From the NCBI GenBank assembly GCA_947449735.1, contig CANFTB010000045.1, positions 1-35,325 of the forward strand: a stretch of DNA of 35,325 nt, written 5' to 3'. A program made the position numbers and the translations under genes. Positions 8,849 to 18,010 of this stretch are shown here, piece after piece. Numbering within the stretch: the stretch's first letter is position 1; every line of letters begins with the position of its first letter. Below the pieces are notes generated by a model. It ran no database searches. It saw nothing but the letters and a program-made list of their open reading frames with translations, and was not told the DNA's origin. Origin of the DNA: Chthoniobacteraceae bacterium (GTDB taxonomy: Bacteria; Verrucomicrobiota; Verrucomicrobiia; Chthoniobacterales; Chthoniobacteraceae).

Positions 8849-9606
8849 CTGCCGAGGAGGATGAGTGCTGCACCTTGAAGAGACAAACAGACCGCAGAGT
8901 CACGAAAGCCCGAAGGACTCAACGCACCCATCTTAAAAACAAGTCGTGGGGTCAGATCTGCGAGATGGTAATGGGGTAAAAGCAACCAGGCACCCCTGAC
9001 GACAGGAGACTCGCTTCCCACCAGTATCGGCCCCAACCACGAAGCAGCGATCAGACCGCAAAACAGCAAACACACCGGCAAGAGATAGCCAATCACCTCG
9101 CCAACACGCGTTCCCAAAGCCACGCCAAGGGCGCAGAGTGGCACGCCGACAACCGCCAACAGCGCACCATACTCTGCTACCAACGTGAGCCACGACGCCG
9201 CCTCAAGAGGGTCTTTTGGAGAGCAGAATAGAATACAAAAAAGGCAGGCCATCGACACCAGGCATAAAAACCAGAGAACCACGCTCAGCCCCACTTGGAG
9301 ATAAAGCCCACACACGCGCGCCCCTCTGGCATGCAAAAACTCAAGTAGTCCCTGCGTGCGCAATCTTTGCCCAAGTGCCGCAGATTGAAATGGGATCCAT
9401 GTGAATAGCGAAAGCCACACATACATCCAGGCCGCCTGGGAGCGAGCAGGCTGAAGGATCTGTGGCTGCTCCTGCCACAGCGTCAGAAGCGGCACTAACC
9501 AAACAAAGACCACCATGCCGGCAAGCAACAACCAGCAACTTCCTCGCCTGTAAAAACCAGCTAACGACAACCAAAACAGTGGCATCTGCTGTTCCCTGCT
9601 TCTCAT
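8824..9606 (-). CDS. ABC transporter permease in pilus operon
   Basis: A 260-residue inner-membrane protein with about six hydrophobic segments (for example WLLLAGMVVFVWLVPLL, VGLSVVLWFLCLVSMACLF and EVIGYLLPVCLLFCGLIAA), of the ABC-2-like permease type. The frame is open further upstream, but the ATG at 9606 overlaps the ATPase stop as ATGA and is preferred. Together with the ATPase encoded just upstream it forms a two-gene exporter. In Myxococcus xanthus the PilG, PilH and PilI genes encode an ABC transporter needed for pilus assembly; this pair sits in the same kind of context, but orthology is not shown. Confidence 0.82.
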   Translation of the reverse strand: MRSREQQMPLFWLSLAGFYRRGSCWLLLAGMVVFVWLVPLLTLWQEQPQILQPARSQAAWMYVWLSLFTWIPFQSAALGQRLRTQGLLEFLHARGARVCGLYLQVGLSVVLWFLCLVSMACLFCILFCSPKDPLEAASWLTLVAEYGALLAVVGVPLCALGVALGTRVGEVIGYLLPVCLLFCGLIAASWLGPILVGSESPVVRGAWLLLPHYHLADLTPRLVFKMGALSPSGFRDSAVCLSLQGAALILLGRCLIRIRS

Positions 9607-10337
9607 TGTCCGCGAAGCCTCCTGCACGTCTCCATCCACGAGCCCGTCTGTTGGTACGTATGCCGCAGCTGCCCCCGGGTCACCGTGAAAAGGGAATGCG
9701 CCTTTCGCACACACTCAACCTCATGCAAGACGACCAGGCGAAGTATCGAGGCACTTGAAGATGCCCAAAATGCGGCCACAAGTTCACAAGTCTCCTCATC
9801 CATTCCCGCAAGAGGTTCATCCAAAAACAAGACGCTCCTTCCCGAAGCCATGGCCAGCGTCTCCGCCGCAATCAGAAGAACTTTCTGACGGTTCCCTCTC
9901 GATAGCTTGCGGATCTGGCAGGCCACATCGAGCTGCAGCATTTCGCCGAGACGGTTGCAAAACTCTAAGGTCTCGCCCCGGCCGAACCATGCATTGAACA
10001 GCGACCGGGGACACAATTCAGTATCGAACTCAAGCTGGTCAGATACGTAGTGCACTACTCCAGAGACTTCTAGATTCCCTTTTAACAGTGGATGTAGACC
10101 GGAAAGCGTACGCAGAAGTGTCGTCTTACCCGATCCGTTTGGAGCGACAATCAAGTGCAATCCTGCCTCCAAGAACACCTCTGTGGGAGATTCCACCAGC
10201 ACCCTGTGCTTCCCCCGTGCCAAAATGCCACCGCGGTGACCGAACTGCGCGCCCGAGCGTATCCACAAACTCGGTCGCGCAGTCAGGCTGTCGGGCGACC
10301 GTATATCGTTCCGGTCTTTGAAGAAGGATTCCCTCAT
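9603..10337 (-). CDS. ABC transporter ATP-binding protein in pilus operon
   Basis: A 244-residue ABC ATPase. Walker A is APNGSGKTT (65-73), the signature is LSRGNRQKV (from 145), Walker B is SVLFLDEPLAG (168-178) with MDEE following, and the H-loop His is H205 in VVLHE. The variant signature and short length resemble CcmA, GldA and ABC-2 export ATPases more than importers. The first 45 residues are poorly conserved-looking, so a later start is possible, although no better one is obvious. Its stop overlaps the permease start. It lies 18 bases after the second prepilin gene and should be co-transcribed with the pilus assembly genes. Confidence 0.88.
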   Translation of the reverse strand: MRESFFKDRNDIRSPDSLTARPSLWIRSGAQFGHRGGILARGKHRVLVESPTEVFLEAGLHLIVAPNGSGKTTLLRTLSGLHPLLKGNLEVSGVVHYVSDQLEFDTELCPRSLFNAWFGRGETLEFCNRLGEMLQLDVACQIRKLSRGNRQKVLLIAAETLAMASGRSVLFLDEPLAGMDEETCELVAAFWASSSASILRLVVLHEVECVRKAHSLFTVTRGQLRHTYQQTGSWMETCRRLRGQ

Positions 10338-10355
10338 TGTTCGAATTCTTAAGAC

Positions 10356-10816
10356 TTATTCACCCACATCCCAAAGGCCGTCCGTTCCTTTGGAGGACGG
10401 GTCGTACGGGCTGGACCCGTTCAAGAGGACCGGCGGCATGACGCTATACTTCAGGATTAAGACCTCCCCATGCAGACCAACAAACACGGGAAGAGAGGTC
10501 CACCCTTGTGGCAGATACGCACTCAACTCCGCGGCTGTGACCGCTGATATTTCCGCGGTCGGGTTGTCAGCCATGTAGGCCCGCTGGGCGCTGTAAACAG
10601 CCTGTAAGGACAAACCGGCGTCCCTGCCCTTCCTCCAGTCGGAGACCGAATTGTATCCGAAACTGATCATCACGCTGAGGCCTAGGATCAAACCCAACAC
10701 CAGGCTGATCTCTAGTAGAGTGAATCCACTGCTCTGGATCTTACGGACGCTAGTGAGGGCGTGTTTCGTATTGTTGTTTTTGGTTGCTGATTGGACTTCG
10801 GATGCCTGCGCGGCAT
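10356..10816 (-). CDS. Second prepilin, leader out of frame by one base
   Basis: The protein from SSGFTLLEISLVLG onward is a classic type IV prepilin: G/F cut site, Glu5, hydrophobic helix, then a small head of about 100 residues ending KGTDGLWDVGE. In its own frame no ATG, GTG or TTG exists between the preceding gene's TAA (10821-10823) and the cut site; the first GTG, at 10700, falls inside the pilin helix. An ATG at 10816, 4 bases after that TAA, opens a basic leader (MPRRHPKSN) in the neighbouring frame. Adding one base at the T5 tract (10777-10781) would join that leader smoothly to TSVRKIQSSG and the pilin. The coordinates cover this reconstructed gene. A sequencing slip, a real one-base deletion, or initiation at a rare codon (ATC 10739, ACG) are all possible. 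Confidence 0.8.
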
Positions 10817-10820
10817 TCGC

Positions 10821-11246
10821 TTAGGTCTTGGAATGCACCCTGATCTCACCCGGCCGCAACGGCGACAGCTCTCCCCTGCTGGGACCCTGCGCTTTTCGCT
10901 CCTTGGGTACCGGACTTGCATCCACTGGGACGTCTCTCGCTGATGGCTTTCCACTCTCCTCCCGGGGCGCGCTCCTTCTAATAATAGCGCCAATCCGAGC
11001 CTTTTCATCGGTGTTCCTGAAGGCGGCCCCGGGTTCATTAAGATCAACCACGGAAGGCTTCCGTACTAAACGCTCCTCACCTCCTCCCGCCCCTCCCAAC
11101 TCGCCCGGTCCACCAGGGAGAGGCCTGGGTACCAGTCGAGTCTTCACTGGATGCGCGGCGGCATCAGCGGCTTGAACGTGACGCGTTGCCGACAAGGCGG
11201 CCACACTGAGCACAAGAATAATTTGGGAGGTGCGGTTCATTGTCAT
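10821..11246 (-). CDS. Exported basic, Pro-rich protein of unknown family
   Basis: A 141-residue protein with a signal peptide (MNRTSQIILVLSVAALSA, then TRHVQAADAA) and a mature part that is Pro-, Arg- and Gly-rich and probably disordered (PLPGGPGELGGAGGGEE, SPVPKERKAQGPSRG). It looks like a periplasmic linker or a PilP-like tail, but I see no domain. It starts 7 bases after PilC and stops 4 bases before the ATG proposed for the second prepilin, so it belongs to the pilus operon. A start at the second Met is equally possible. Confidence 0.65.
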   Translation of the reverse strand: MTMNRTSQIILVLSVAALSATRHVQAADAAAHPVKTRLVPRPLPGGPGELGGAGGGEERLVRKPSVVDLNEPGAAFRNTDEKARIGAIIRRSAPREESGKPSARDVPVDASPVPKERKAQGPSRGELSPLRPGEIRVHSKT

Positions 11247-11253
11247 TGGAGGG

Positions 11254-12468
11254 CTATGAGCCCGAGTTCATCATCTTGGGACCCATCAAAAAAATGGGGA
11301 GCATCGCTCCGGAGAACACCAATCCGATCAAAAACACGGCGATGGATAGTGTGATAAAGTTAATCACCTCCGTGAAATCGCCCATCGTGGCAGCCGTGTC
11401 CTCTTCGTAGATGTCCCGGAGCAGCTCCAGTTGCTGCGGAAGAGAAGCCGACTTCTCACCAATTCCAATCATATGAATGACTTGCGGATCCAAATCCGTG
11501 TTCCTGCGGATCGCCTCTGCAAAGGGGATTCCAGTGCCTTCATACGTTTTGCTTGCCCGAATCAGGCCATCATAAAGTGCGGTACCCTCCGTCACCTTCG
11601 CGGCTAAAACAGATGCTCGCGCCAGATTGATGCCGTTGGCATAGAGCATTTGTAGTGTCCCCACCCAAGAACTCTGCCTCAACCCCATCACAAGCCGTCG
11701 AAGCAACATCCAGCGTTGCATCAGCAAGCGCAGAGTCCCCTGCCGGAGCGCCGCAGAGCGCATCAACCCCACCCCCATCGCGCAGAGCCCGCCTATAAAA
11801 AAAGGCCAGGTCCATTGGACCACATGGCTGAAGGCGAATATCACCTTCGAGATAGGATCCGGGTCCTGGTGAATCTCTTTGATGGTTGCCTCCACCTTGG
11901 AAACCACACTCGTCTGAGACCAAATGAACAGCCCAATTTGAAACAGGATTACCAACCCAGGAACCAGCAAGGCAGTCCTGAGCTTTCCTTGAAAAGTCAT
12001 CTCCGTTTTGATGCGTCTCGCCAGGGCTGAAAACGCCTGTCCCAGCTGTCCGGAATCCGCTCCCGCCTCGATAATCGCAAGGATGGTGCTGTCAAACCTG
12101 CGCTCCTTCGCAAATGCCAGATGGACTGGCTGGCCGCTCTCGACCCGCTCTCGAATGCGAAGCAGGGCCGCCTGCAAATCAGGCTCCGGCAACCCTTGAG
12201 AATAATAAAGCAGAGCGTCCGCCGTGGTGATGTTCGCCTTCAGCATCGAGGCAAGCCCTCTGAACATCTTAACCTGCGCTTTCTGCGAAAAGTTTGCGCC
12301 CCCCTGCTCCGTCTGCGCATTCGCCGAAAGCGTCTTGATCAAGGCAACAGCAAAGCCACTGCGGCTCGCAAGGACAGCCGCCTGTTCGCGACTCGCCGCC
12401 TGAACCTCCACGTTTTTGGAAACGTGGGGATCCTTGATATTTCTCATTGTGACCAGAAAGCGCGCCAT
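11254..12468 (-). CDS. pilC: PilC/GspF inner-membrane platform protein
   Basis: A 404-residue polytopic protein that couples the assembly ATPase to pilin extraction in the inner membrane. It has the two GspF repeats: the first around FRGLASMLKANITTADALLY with IIEAGADSGQLGQAF, the second around LQMLYANGINLARASVLAA with MIGIGEKSASLPQQLE. Hydrophobic segments are TALLVPGLVILFQIGLFIW, WTWPFFIGGLCAMGVGL and the C-terminal FITLSIAVFLIGLVFSGAML. ATG 12468 (MARFLVTMRNI) is preferred over the further upstream ATG because family members begin there. It lies 72 bases after PilB and directly before an exported protein. Confidence 0.93.
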   Translation of the reverse strand: MARFLVTMRNIKDPHVSKNVEVQAASREQAAVLASRSGFAVALIKTLSANAQTEQGGANFSQKAQVKMFRGLASMLKANITTADALLYYSQGLPEPDLQAALLRIRERVESGQPVHLAFAKERRFDSTILAIIEAGADSGQLGQAFSALARRIKTEMTFQGKLRTALLVPGLVILFQIGLFIWSQTSVVSKVEATIKEIHQDPDPISKVIFAFSHVVQWTWPFFIGGLCAMGVGLMRSAALRQGTLRLLMQRWMLLRRLVMGLRQSSWVGTLQMLYANGINLARASVLAAKVTEGTALYDGLIRASKTYEGTGIPFAEAIRRNTDLDPQVIHMIGIGEKSASLPQQLELLRDIYEEDTAATMGDFTEVINFITLSIAVFLIGLVFSGAMLPIFLMGPKMMNSGS

Positions 12469-12540
12469 TTTAAGATTTGTTCGGAGTTGCGGATGCGGGT
12501 CTCCGGCGCAACTGGGCGCCACCAGTCCCGATCGTCGCTT

Positions 12541-14232
12541 TTAATCTGAGACTGTCATATCCAGCACCTTTCTCAGGGCGTCCAAGTCCGTGCGGCCCTC
12601 TTGCAACAGCTTTAAACCATTGTCCCGCAGAGACGGTAAACCGGTCTCTCTTCGCACCCGTTGTTCCAGCTCATATGGAGTCAGCTCGCCCTTGGACATG
12701 GCATCTCCGAGGGCCGGGCTGATTGGTAGAATTTCCAGAATAGCCGTGCGGCCTGCATATCCCCGCCCGTGGCATTCAGCGCACCCCATCTTGCGATGCT
12801 GATACACCGCCCTACGGGCCCAGTCGGGCGACAGTTGGAATAGGCGAATTTCATGGGCTCCTACCCCTTCCTGCCGCTCCTTGCAGGCGGGGCACAACAA
12901 CTTGACCAGCCTCTGGGCACACGCCGCTTTCAACGTCTGGGCAATCTTCCACCTATCCATTCCAAGCTGTTGAAACCGCTCAATGATCTGCGATGCAGTC
13001 GGCGTATGGATCGTCGTGAGCACCTTGTGTCCTGTAATGGCCGCCTCAATCGCCAACTCCGCAGACTCCCGATCCCTGACCTCACCCATGAATATCACAT
13101 CCGGATCACTCCTCATGAAACTGGCGATCATCGGCTTAAACTCAGAGCTGTCGCGCAACTCACAATGCGTCACTCCGGCAATCTCGTCCTCCACAGGATT
13201 TTCAAGCGTTAAAATATTATCCTCAGGCCGGTTCAACTGCCGGAGCATTGCATTCACGGTAGTCGACTTGCCCGACCCAGTCGGACCCGACATCACGATG
13301 ATGCCGGACGGCACAGCCAGCGCCTTTTCCAAGGCAAACAGCGTCTCTTCATCGAAAGCCAGCGTTCCCATTCCCAACCTCGCCTCGAGATGCGCCTTAT
13401 CGAGGAGGCGCATCGTCACGTGGTAGCCTCGAAATGTCCGGTGGCGTTCATAACGGATCCCCACGGGACGCCCGTAATAGCTGGCGGTGAATCGACCGGA
13501 TATCCCCGGTCTTTTGGTACGCTCCTCGGGCGATAAGCGCATCAGGTTCAGCAGAAACGCATCGATCCGATCTCGAAGTTTCAGCGGCACCTCGACCCGG
13601 GGCCCCAGATCCCCATCAATCCTGTAACAATAGTGACAGGCTAGCTTCTCAGCTTTGACGTGGATATCAGATGCGTGCTGCTTGATCGCGTCCGATACCA
13701 TCGCAGCCACAAGCTGTGCGATCGGCTCCTCGTGCCGCTGACTCACTGGAAAGTCGGGAATCTCCCCGGAGAACTCATCAACTTCAACAGCTTCTAATGC
13801 GGCGCGGCTGGGGCTTGAGGAGCTCGATGCCACCTCGATGATTCCGGATATCTCAGAGGCCAAAGATACGATCTTCAGCAGATCCGCGTTTGGAAAATGT
13901 GCTGCACAGTACTCGTCGGCCCCGTAACTCCAGGGATTCGCGACGGCCACAAGGATCTGTGCTTCACTTCGGCGCAGGGGAACAAACTTGTCCCGCGACA
14001 AAACTCCGAGGTCACAGCCTCGAACAAAGCTAAGCTCTGCCAAACCTCTCAGGCTCGAAAATGCCGGCAACGCGGCCACCTTACCCACGGCTCCGAGCAT
14101 TCGGGTCTTCGAAGTCTTATGAACCAGACTCGCATCCGTGAGGGAACTCCCCGCCGAATACGCGCCGCGCAGCTCCCTTATAATGAGCTGTTCGATGGTT
14201 TTATTAAACCGTATGTCGAGGTTCAGGCTCAT
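12541..14232 (-). CDS. pilB: PilB/GspE assembly ATPase
   Basis: A 563-residue cytoplasmic ATPase that drives pilus extension. An N-terminal GspE domain (about 1-125) and a Ser-rich linker precede the motor. Motifs: Walker A GPTGSGKST (316-324), Asp box LTLENPVED (341-349, with Asn in place of the usual Asp), Walker B VIFMGEVRD (379-387), His box HKVLTTIHT (402-410) and the zinc tetracysteine CPAC (447-450) plus CAEC (484-487), which separates PilB/GspE from PilT. ATG 14232 overlaps the preceding stop as ATGA and starts a normal PilB N-terminus; a longer frame upstream runs through the neighbouring gene and is discarded. Confidence 0.94.
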   Translation of the reverse strand: MSLNLDIRFNKTIEQLIIRELRGAYSAGSSLTDASLVHKTSKTRMLGAVGKVAALPAFSSLRGLAELSFVRGCDLGVLSRDKFVPLRRSEAQILVAVANPWSYGADEYCAAHFPNADLLKIVSLASEISGIIEVASSSSSPSRAALEAVEVDEFSGEIPDFPVSQRHEEPIAQLVAAMVSDAIKQHASDIHVKAEKLACHYCYRIDGDLGPRVEVPLKLRDRIDAFLLNLMRLSPEERTKRPGISGRFTASYYGRPVGIRYERHRTFRGYHVTMRLLDKAHLEARLGMGTLAFDEETLFALEKALAVPSGIIVMSGPTGSGKSTTVNAMLRQLNRPEDNILTLENPVEDEIAGVTHCELRDSSEFKPMIASFMRSDPDVIFMGEVRDRESAELAIEAAITGHKVLTTIHTPTASQIIERFQQLGMDRWKIAQTLKAACAQRLVKLLCPACKERQEGVGAHEIRLFQLSPDWARRAVYQHRKMGCAECHGRGYAGRTAILEILPISPALGDAMSKGELTPYELEQRVRRETGLPSLRDNGLKLLQEGRTDLDALRKVLDMTVSD

Positions 14233-14840
14233 GACGCGCCAAAATGTCTTTTCATCGCTACCCGCCACGAAGGCAGGTCCAGTACTAAGGAAAACACAAA
14301 CGGAGCTTCCCCTCCTGCCTGCCCTGCTAGTTCCTGCCGAATCCAGGCAGCCGCAACCAACGCCGCGGCTGGATTTAACCCCGTCACATGCACAATGCTG
14401 GCCTCCCCGCCCAAGATTGAGGGACAGCCCAAGGCCTGACACCCCAAATGAGTGGATGCACAGTGTCCGTACAGACCCTCGGCCGGTCCGGGCAGCCCCC
14501 CGAACGTCCAGCTCTGCACGCGACCCAAAAGACTGCTGAGCATGATTTTCTGCATCAGCGCAACCTCCAGCTCCATGGACCTCCCATGGGTTGCAGCCTG
14601 CGCTTCCGCAGCAAATGCGACGAAATCGACTGTCGCATCTTCAAGTCCCAGGGACGCATTCACCCTCGCCATGTAGGCACTCAAAACCTCATCTGCAGTG
14701 TCGGCTGTCAAAAATGCCGTATCCTTGAGTCGGCCGGCAGAGAATCTCCCTATAGCCTCCAAGACGCTGACCCAAGAGCCTGCTTTTTCTCGCTCCCCTG
14801 ATGCGGGGAACTGGATGCCGGTGATTTCCTCGATGGGCAT
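14229..14840 (-). CDS. Unknown protein between secretin and PilB genes
   Basis: A 203-residue soluble protein that I do not recognise, without a signal peptide or membrane segment. The C-terminal half has three cysteines in a GHCASTHLGCQALGC stretch and ends in PSWRVAMKRHFGAS. Its stop overlaps the pilB start (ATGA), so its synthesis is coupled to that of the ATPase, and it begins 44 bases after the secretin gene. A cytoplasmic helper of PilB, or a divergent regulatory domain split from it, would fit. Only the position supports this. Confidence 0.7.
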   Translation of the reverse strand: MPIEEITGIQFPASGEREKAGSWVSVLEAIGRFSAGRLKDTAFLTADTADEVLSAYMARVNASLGLEDATVDFVAFAAEAQAATHGRSMELEVALMQKIMLSSLLGRVQSWTFGGLPGPAEGLYGHCASTHLGCQALGCPSILGGEASIVHVTGLNPAAALVAAAWIRQELAGQAGGEAPFVFSLVLDLPSWRVAMKRHFGAS

Positions 14841-14884
14841 AAAGATAGAGTCTTGAAGGGGGATGGTGCCGCGTGGTTTTCCTG

Positions 14885-16822
14885 CTACCGGAGGGACTTC
14901 TGGGGGCCGCTCGCATCATCCTTTGGGTTTGAGAAGAACCACCTCTTTGTTTTTCTTTTCCCTGCCGGCTCAGGTGTTTCGTCAGGCAACGGGAGATTGG
15001 GATTCGCCTCCCCTGCCGCTGGTCTATGAAGGGGTTCCAAGCCACCAAGATTGCTCCGTTTCAGCCCGGAATCGGCACGGATCCGCTTATTCGTCTCCGC
15101 TGAAGCAGGCAGGCTTGAAGCATCGTAAACCGTTGGCGTGATGATAAACACCAAGCTCACCTGCTCGCTCACTGCACTCCTGGACTTAAACAGGCTGCCC
15201 AACAGAGGAATGGAGCCAAGGACCGGCACACGTTTCCCTCCCTGCTTCTCGCTAGAGTCGTAGAAGCCCCCCAAGAAGAGCGACTGCCCGCATGGAATCC
15301 GACTGATCCCCTCGACCGTGGACTCGCTGACCCGCGGAAAGAGATTGCCGCTTTTTCCCGTCACCACATCGACCACGTTTGCCACCCGCGGACGCAAGCG
15401 CATCCGAACCGTTCCATCCGGAAGCAATGTAGGAGTCACCGACAACGTAACCCCAATCTCCCGGCTCTTATCCGGCTTGTCCACGGAGCTGGCGTCCTCC
15501 TCGTCTATTTTATAACGCACCTTGTCTGTCACGCTCTGACCAGCACTGGTCGCCGTTACTGTCGAGGTGATCACCGGGAAGCGGTCCACAAACGAGATGA
15601 TTCCCTGTTCGTTGTCTTCGGTAATCACCGTTGGACACGACTCTTGCGAAACCAGATCGTGCTCGTGTAGAGCGCGCAGTATCGCCTGGACACGCATGGC
15701 ATCAAACACGATGCCCTGGCCGCTATTATCAACCTGGCTGCCGCTCGCAGCCAGCTTCGTCGTGTCCGGGAGTCGGAACAGAGCGTTGAGACTCTGGGCT
15801 ATATTGATCGGCACGCCCGCCCCCGCTCCACCTCCAAGGGCTGAACTCCAATCAACTCCGGTGTTCGATGCTTTGGACTTACGGACTCTCAGGATTCTCA
15901 CATTGATTGCGATCTGCTTCTTTGCCTTGTCCAACAGGTCCAGCACTTCCCTTACTTTTTTGAGCTTCACACTATTGTCGGTGACTAAAAGCGTGTTGGT
16001 CTTCTCCTCAAACTCAATCTGTCCCACATCTCGCGTCAGCATGGGCTTGATGATCCCTTTAAGCTTTTCAAAGTCGGCGGAGCCGCTTGGCGTGCCGCCA
16101 CCATCGCCCGAGCTGCTGCTGCCCCGCGATGGAGTCGAGCCGCGAAGATATTTCAACTGATAGGACATGAACTCCACAGGCAGCCGACTCATCTGCTTCT
16201 CGTTCATCAGGTGCACTGTCTTCCCCTGTCGATAAACCGTAAGCCCATGGGCGACCGCTAAATCCTCCATCTGAAGGACGGGATCGGTAAGCTTCAAGTG
16301 GCCCGTCACATTGTACTTGGGATCATTCAGTTCGTTATTCCTGAAGAACTGCAGTTCAGCGCACCGCGCGAGATATTGGAACAGCTCATTCAGGGGCGCG
16401 TTCTCGATCCAATAGCCATCCTCAGGCAACTCGGGCAGCCCCTGCATTTTGAGGTTTCCTTCTTGCGCGGTTGCGCCCGGAAGGAGCGGGCTGGTTTGGG
16501 GGGCATCCAGCGCCTCGTCACGGACAGGGCTTTTGGAAGGAGCCAAATCCGGAACTGCGCCGGCAGCAGATTCTGATTCCTTTAAAGGAGGGACCTGCAG
16601 CTGCCCGGGCGTCGGCGGCAATTCAAGCAAGGATGCGGAGGCAAATAGAAATGAATAATTGAGCCTGTCCGCGGCCGTCAAAGTGGCAGCTGAGCAGACA
16701 CAACCAAAGTACATAAACCACCTCCTCCAGGCTCCTGCCGCAGGAAAGGTCATTCCATGGTCCACGGTTTCCTGCAGGGCATGGCGGCGCGACCGAATGG
16801 CTTTTACTGGTGATGTCATCAT
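14885..16822 (-). CDS. Secretin (PilQ/GspD family)
   Basis: A 645-residue outer-membrane channel protein. After a signal sequence (MYFGCVCSAATLTAADR region) come a short N-domain with secretin/TonB N-like sequence (PLNELFQYLARCAELQFF), an N1-type domain (LKYLRG... to VREVLDLLDKAKKQIAINVRILRV), with a Ser/Gly linker inside (GSSSSGDGGGTPSG), and the secretin domain. The last contains VTLSVTPTLLPDGTVRMRLRP and the family signature VPVLGSIPLLGSLFKS, then SLVFIITPTVYD. A Pro- and Lys-rich tail of about 80 residues follows. It starts 4 bases inside the previous gene (ATGA). No AMIN domain is visible, so PilQ and GspD cannot be separated; pilus context favours PilQ. Confidence 0.93.
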   Translation of the reverse strand: MMTSPVKAIRSRRHALQETVDHGMTFPAAGAWRRWFMYFGCVCSAATLTAADRLNYSFLFASASLLELPPTPGQLQVPPLKESESAAGAVPDLAPSKSPVRDEALDAPQTSPLLPGATAQEGNLKMQGLPELPEDGYWIENAPLNELFQYLARCAELQFFRNNELNDPKYNVTGHLKLTDPVLQMEDLAVAHGLTVYRQGKTVHLMNEKQMSRLPVEFMSYQLKYLRGSTPSRGSSSSGDGGGTPSGSADFEKLKGIIKPMLTRDVGQIEFEEKTNTLLVTDNSVKLKKVREVLDLLDKAKKQIAINVRILRVRKSKASNTGVDWSSALGGGAGAGVPINIAQSLNALFRLPDTTKLAASGSQVDNSGQGIVFDAMRVQAILRALHEHDLVSQESCPTVITEDNEQGIISFVDRFPVITSTVTATSAGQSVTDKVRYKIDEEDASSVDKPDKSREIGVTLSVTPTLLPDGTVRMRLRPRVANVVDVVTGKSGNLFPRVSESTVEGISRIPCGQSLFLGGFYDSSEKQGGKRVPVLGSIPLLGSLFKSRSAVSEQVSLVFIITPTVYDASSLPASAETNKRIRADSGLKRSNLGGLEPLHRPAAGEANPNLPLPDETPEPAGKRKTKRWFFSNPKDDASGPQKSLR

Positions 16823-17445
16823 GGGCGCTGATGGGTTCTGGGTTCCATAGGGGTAAGCATGTGCTGCAATGCTGCGTTTTTTGGTTTTGAGCTCAGCGGC
16901 TCGAGCGCAAAGCGCTGCACTAGATGATGCGACATCACCCCGGTTTCCTGCCGGGCGTTGTCCTTGAAAACAACCTGCACAGGTCCAACCTCAACAACCT
17001 CGGCTAGAAATACTTCACCTTTAAATGAAAGTTCCAGGGAGTCCCCCACATATACGTTGCGCGCTCCAATCAAAAACTCCCTCTGCTCTAGATTAATGCC
17101 TGTGATTTGCAGGGTCTGGAGCGCTTGGTTCAGGGTCACCCTGTCGGCCGCTCTTGCAACATTCGGTGATACAGCCACCGCCTGTTCGTCCACGGGAAAC
17201 ATGCGCGAGCCAAAGGGCTCGAGGTTCCTTTGGCGTGCGCCTAATTTTTGAGCCCGGTTATCAATCTCCCGAGCGCTGGGTATCGAGGCGGATTGGGGAA
17301 GCCAGGCCGCGCTTCCATTTCCCACAAACAGCTCGGTCCGGACAGGCGGCTGAACCTTTTTTGAAACAACTGGTGACTGCGCAGTTCCGCTGTTTGAAAA
17401 GCACAGCATGAGGGCGAGGCCGACCTGTGCAACGCGCGGCGTCAT
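16819..17445 (-). CDS. PilP-like periplasmic protein
   Basis: A 208-residue protein with a signal peptide (VAQVGLALMLCFSNSGTAQS). The region LQTLQITGINLEQREFLIGARNVY... followed by a beta-rich stretch (VGDSLELSFKGEVFLAEVVEVG, VQVVFKD) resembles the homology domain shared by PilP and GspC, which links the inner-membrane PilN/PilO complex to the secretin. PilP is normally a lipoprotein; I see no lipobox here. Its start overlaps the PilO-like stop and its stop overlaps the secretin start, both as ATGA, matching the usual PilMNOPQ order. The family assignment rests on order, size and this beta domain. Confidence 0.7.
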   Translation of the reverse strand: MTPRVAQVGLALMLCFSNSGTAQSPVVSKKVQPPVRTELFVGNGSAAWLPQSASIPSAREIDNRAQKLGARQRNLEPFGSRMFPVDEQAVAVSPNVARAADRVTLNQALQTLQITGINLEQREFLIGARNVYVGDSLELSFKGEVFLAEVVEVGPVQVVFKDNARQETGVMSHHLVQRFALEPLSSKPKNAALQHMLTPMEPRTHQRP

Positions 17446-18005
17446 TGGCCCGCCTCGGTTGCCTTCCAGCAGAGATGCGTCATCTCAAACAGGAGGTGGT
17501 CCTGTTTCTTTGGCAGGACATCTGCCTTTCGAGTCACCTTGATCTCTTCCAAAAGGGACTGGGGCATCACGGACTCGACTTGTAACAAAGTCTCCTGCAT
17601 CGGGCCGTACCCGCCCTCAAACGAGCTTCTCACTCGCGCGGCGTCGATCTTGGACAGCCGTCCGATACGCCCCCGTTCCAAGGTGAACACCATTCCTGTA
17701 CGGTCCAGCTCAACGGTTTGGTAGCGGGAGACAATGGAGTCAGAGGCTCTGGTGAAGATTTGATTTGGATCGCTCTGCAGGATGCGTTTCTGGCTCTCAA
17801 AGCTTTTCCGCTTCGGTGCGGCCTGTTCCTCCATTTCCGCTATGGCTGTAAGACGAGCCACATGATTCCGGTACTGGGACAGCTTGCGGTCGCGGGTCTG
17901 CTGGAGTTTGTGACTCAAAATCAACACCGCTCCGAGAAGGACACAGTTAAAGAGCGCCGGCGTTGCCAATCCAAACCTGAGGATCTGCTTTGTATACGCG
18001 CTCAT
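17442..18005 (-). CDS. PilO-like inner-membrane alignment protein
   Basis: A 187-residue bitopic protein: short cytoplasmic N-terminus, membrane helix (ATPALFNCVLLGAVLILS, about 14-31), then a coiled coil (KLQQTRDRKLSQYRNHVARLTAIAEMEEQ) and a small periplasmic domain. This is the PilO/GspM layout. It follows the PilM/PilN fusion by 5 bases and overlaps the PilP-like gene, the usual place of pilO. Sequence conservation in this family is low, so the call is mainly from topology and order. Confidence 0.75.
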   Translation of the reverse strand: MSAYTKQILRFGLATPALFNCVLLGAVLILSHKLQQTRDRKLSQYRNHVARLTAIAEMEEQAAPKRKSFESQKRILQSDPNQIFTRASDSIVSRYQTVELDRTGMVFTLERGRIGRLSKIDAARVRSSFEGGYGPMQETLLQVESVMPQSLLEEIKVTRKADVLPKKQDHLLFEMTHLCWKATEAGQ

Positions 18006-18010
18006 CCGTT

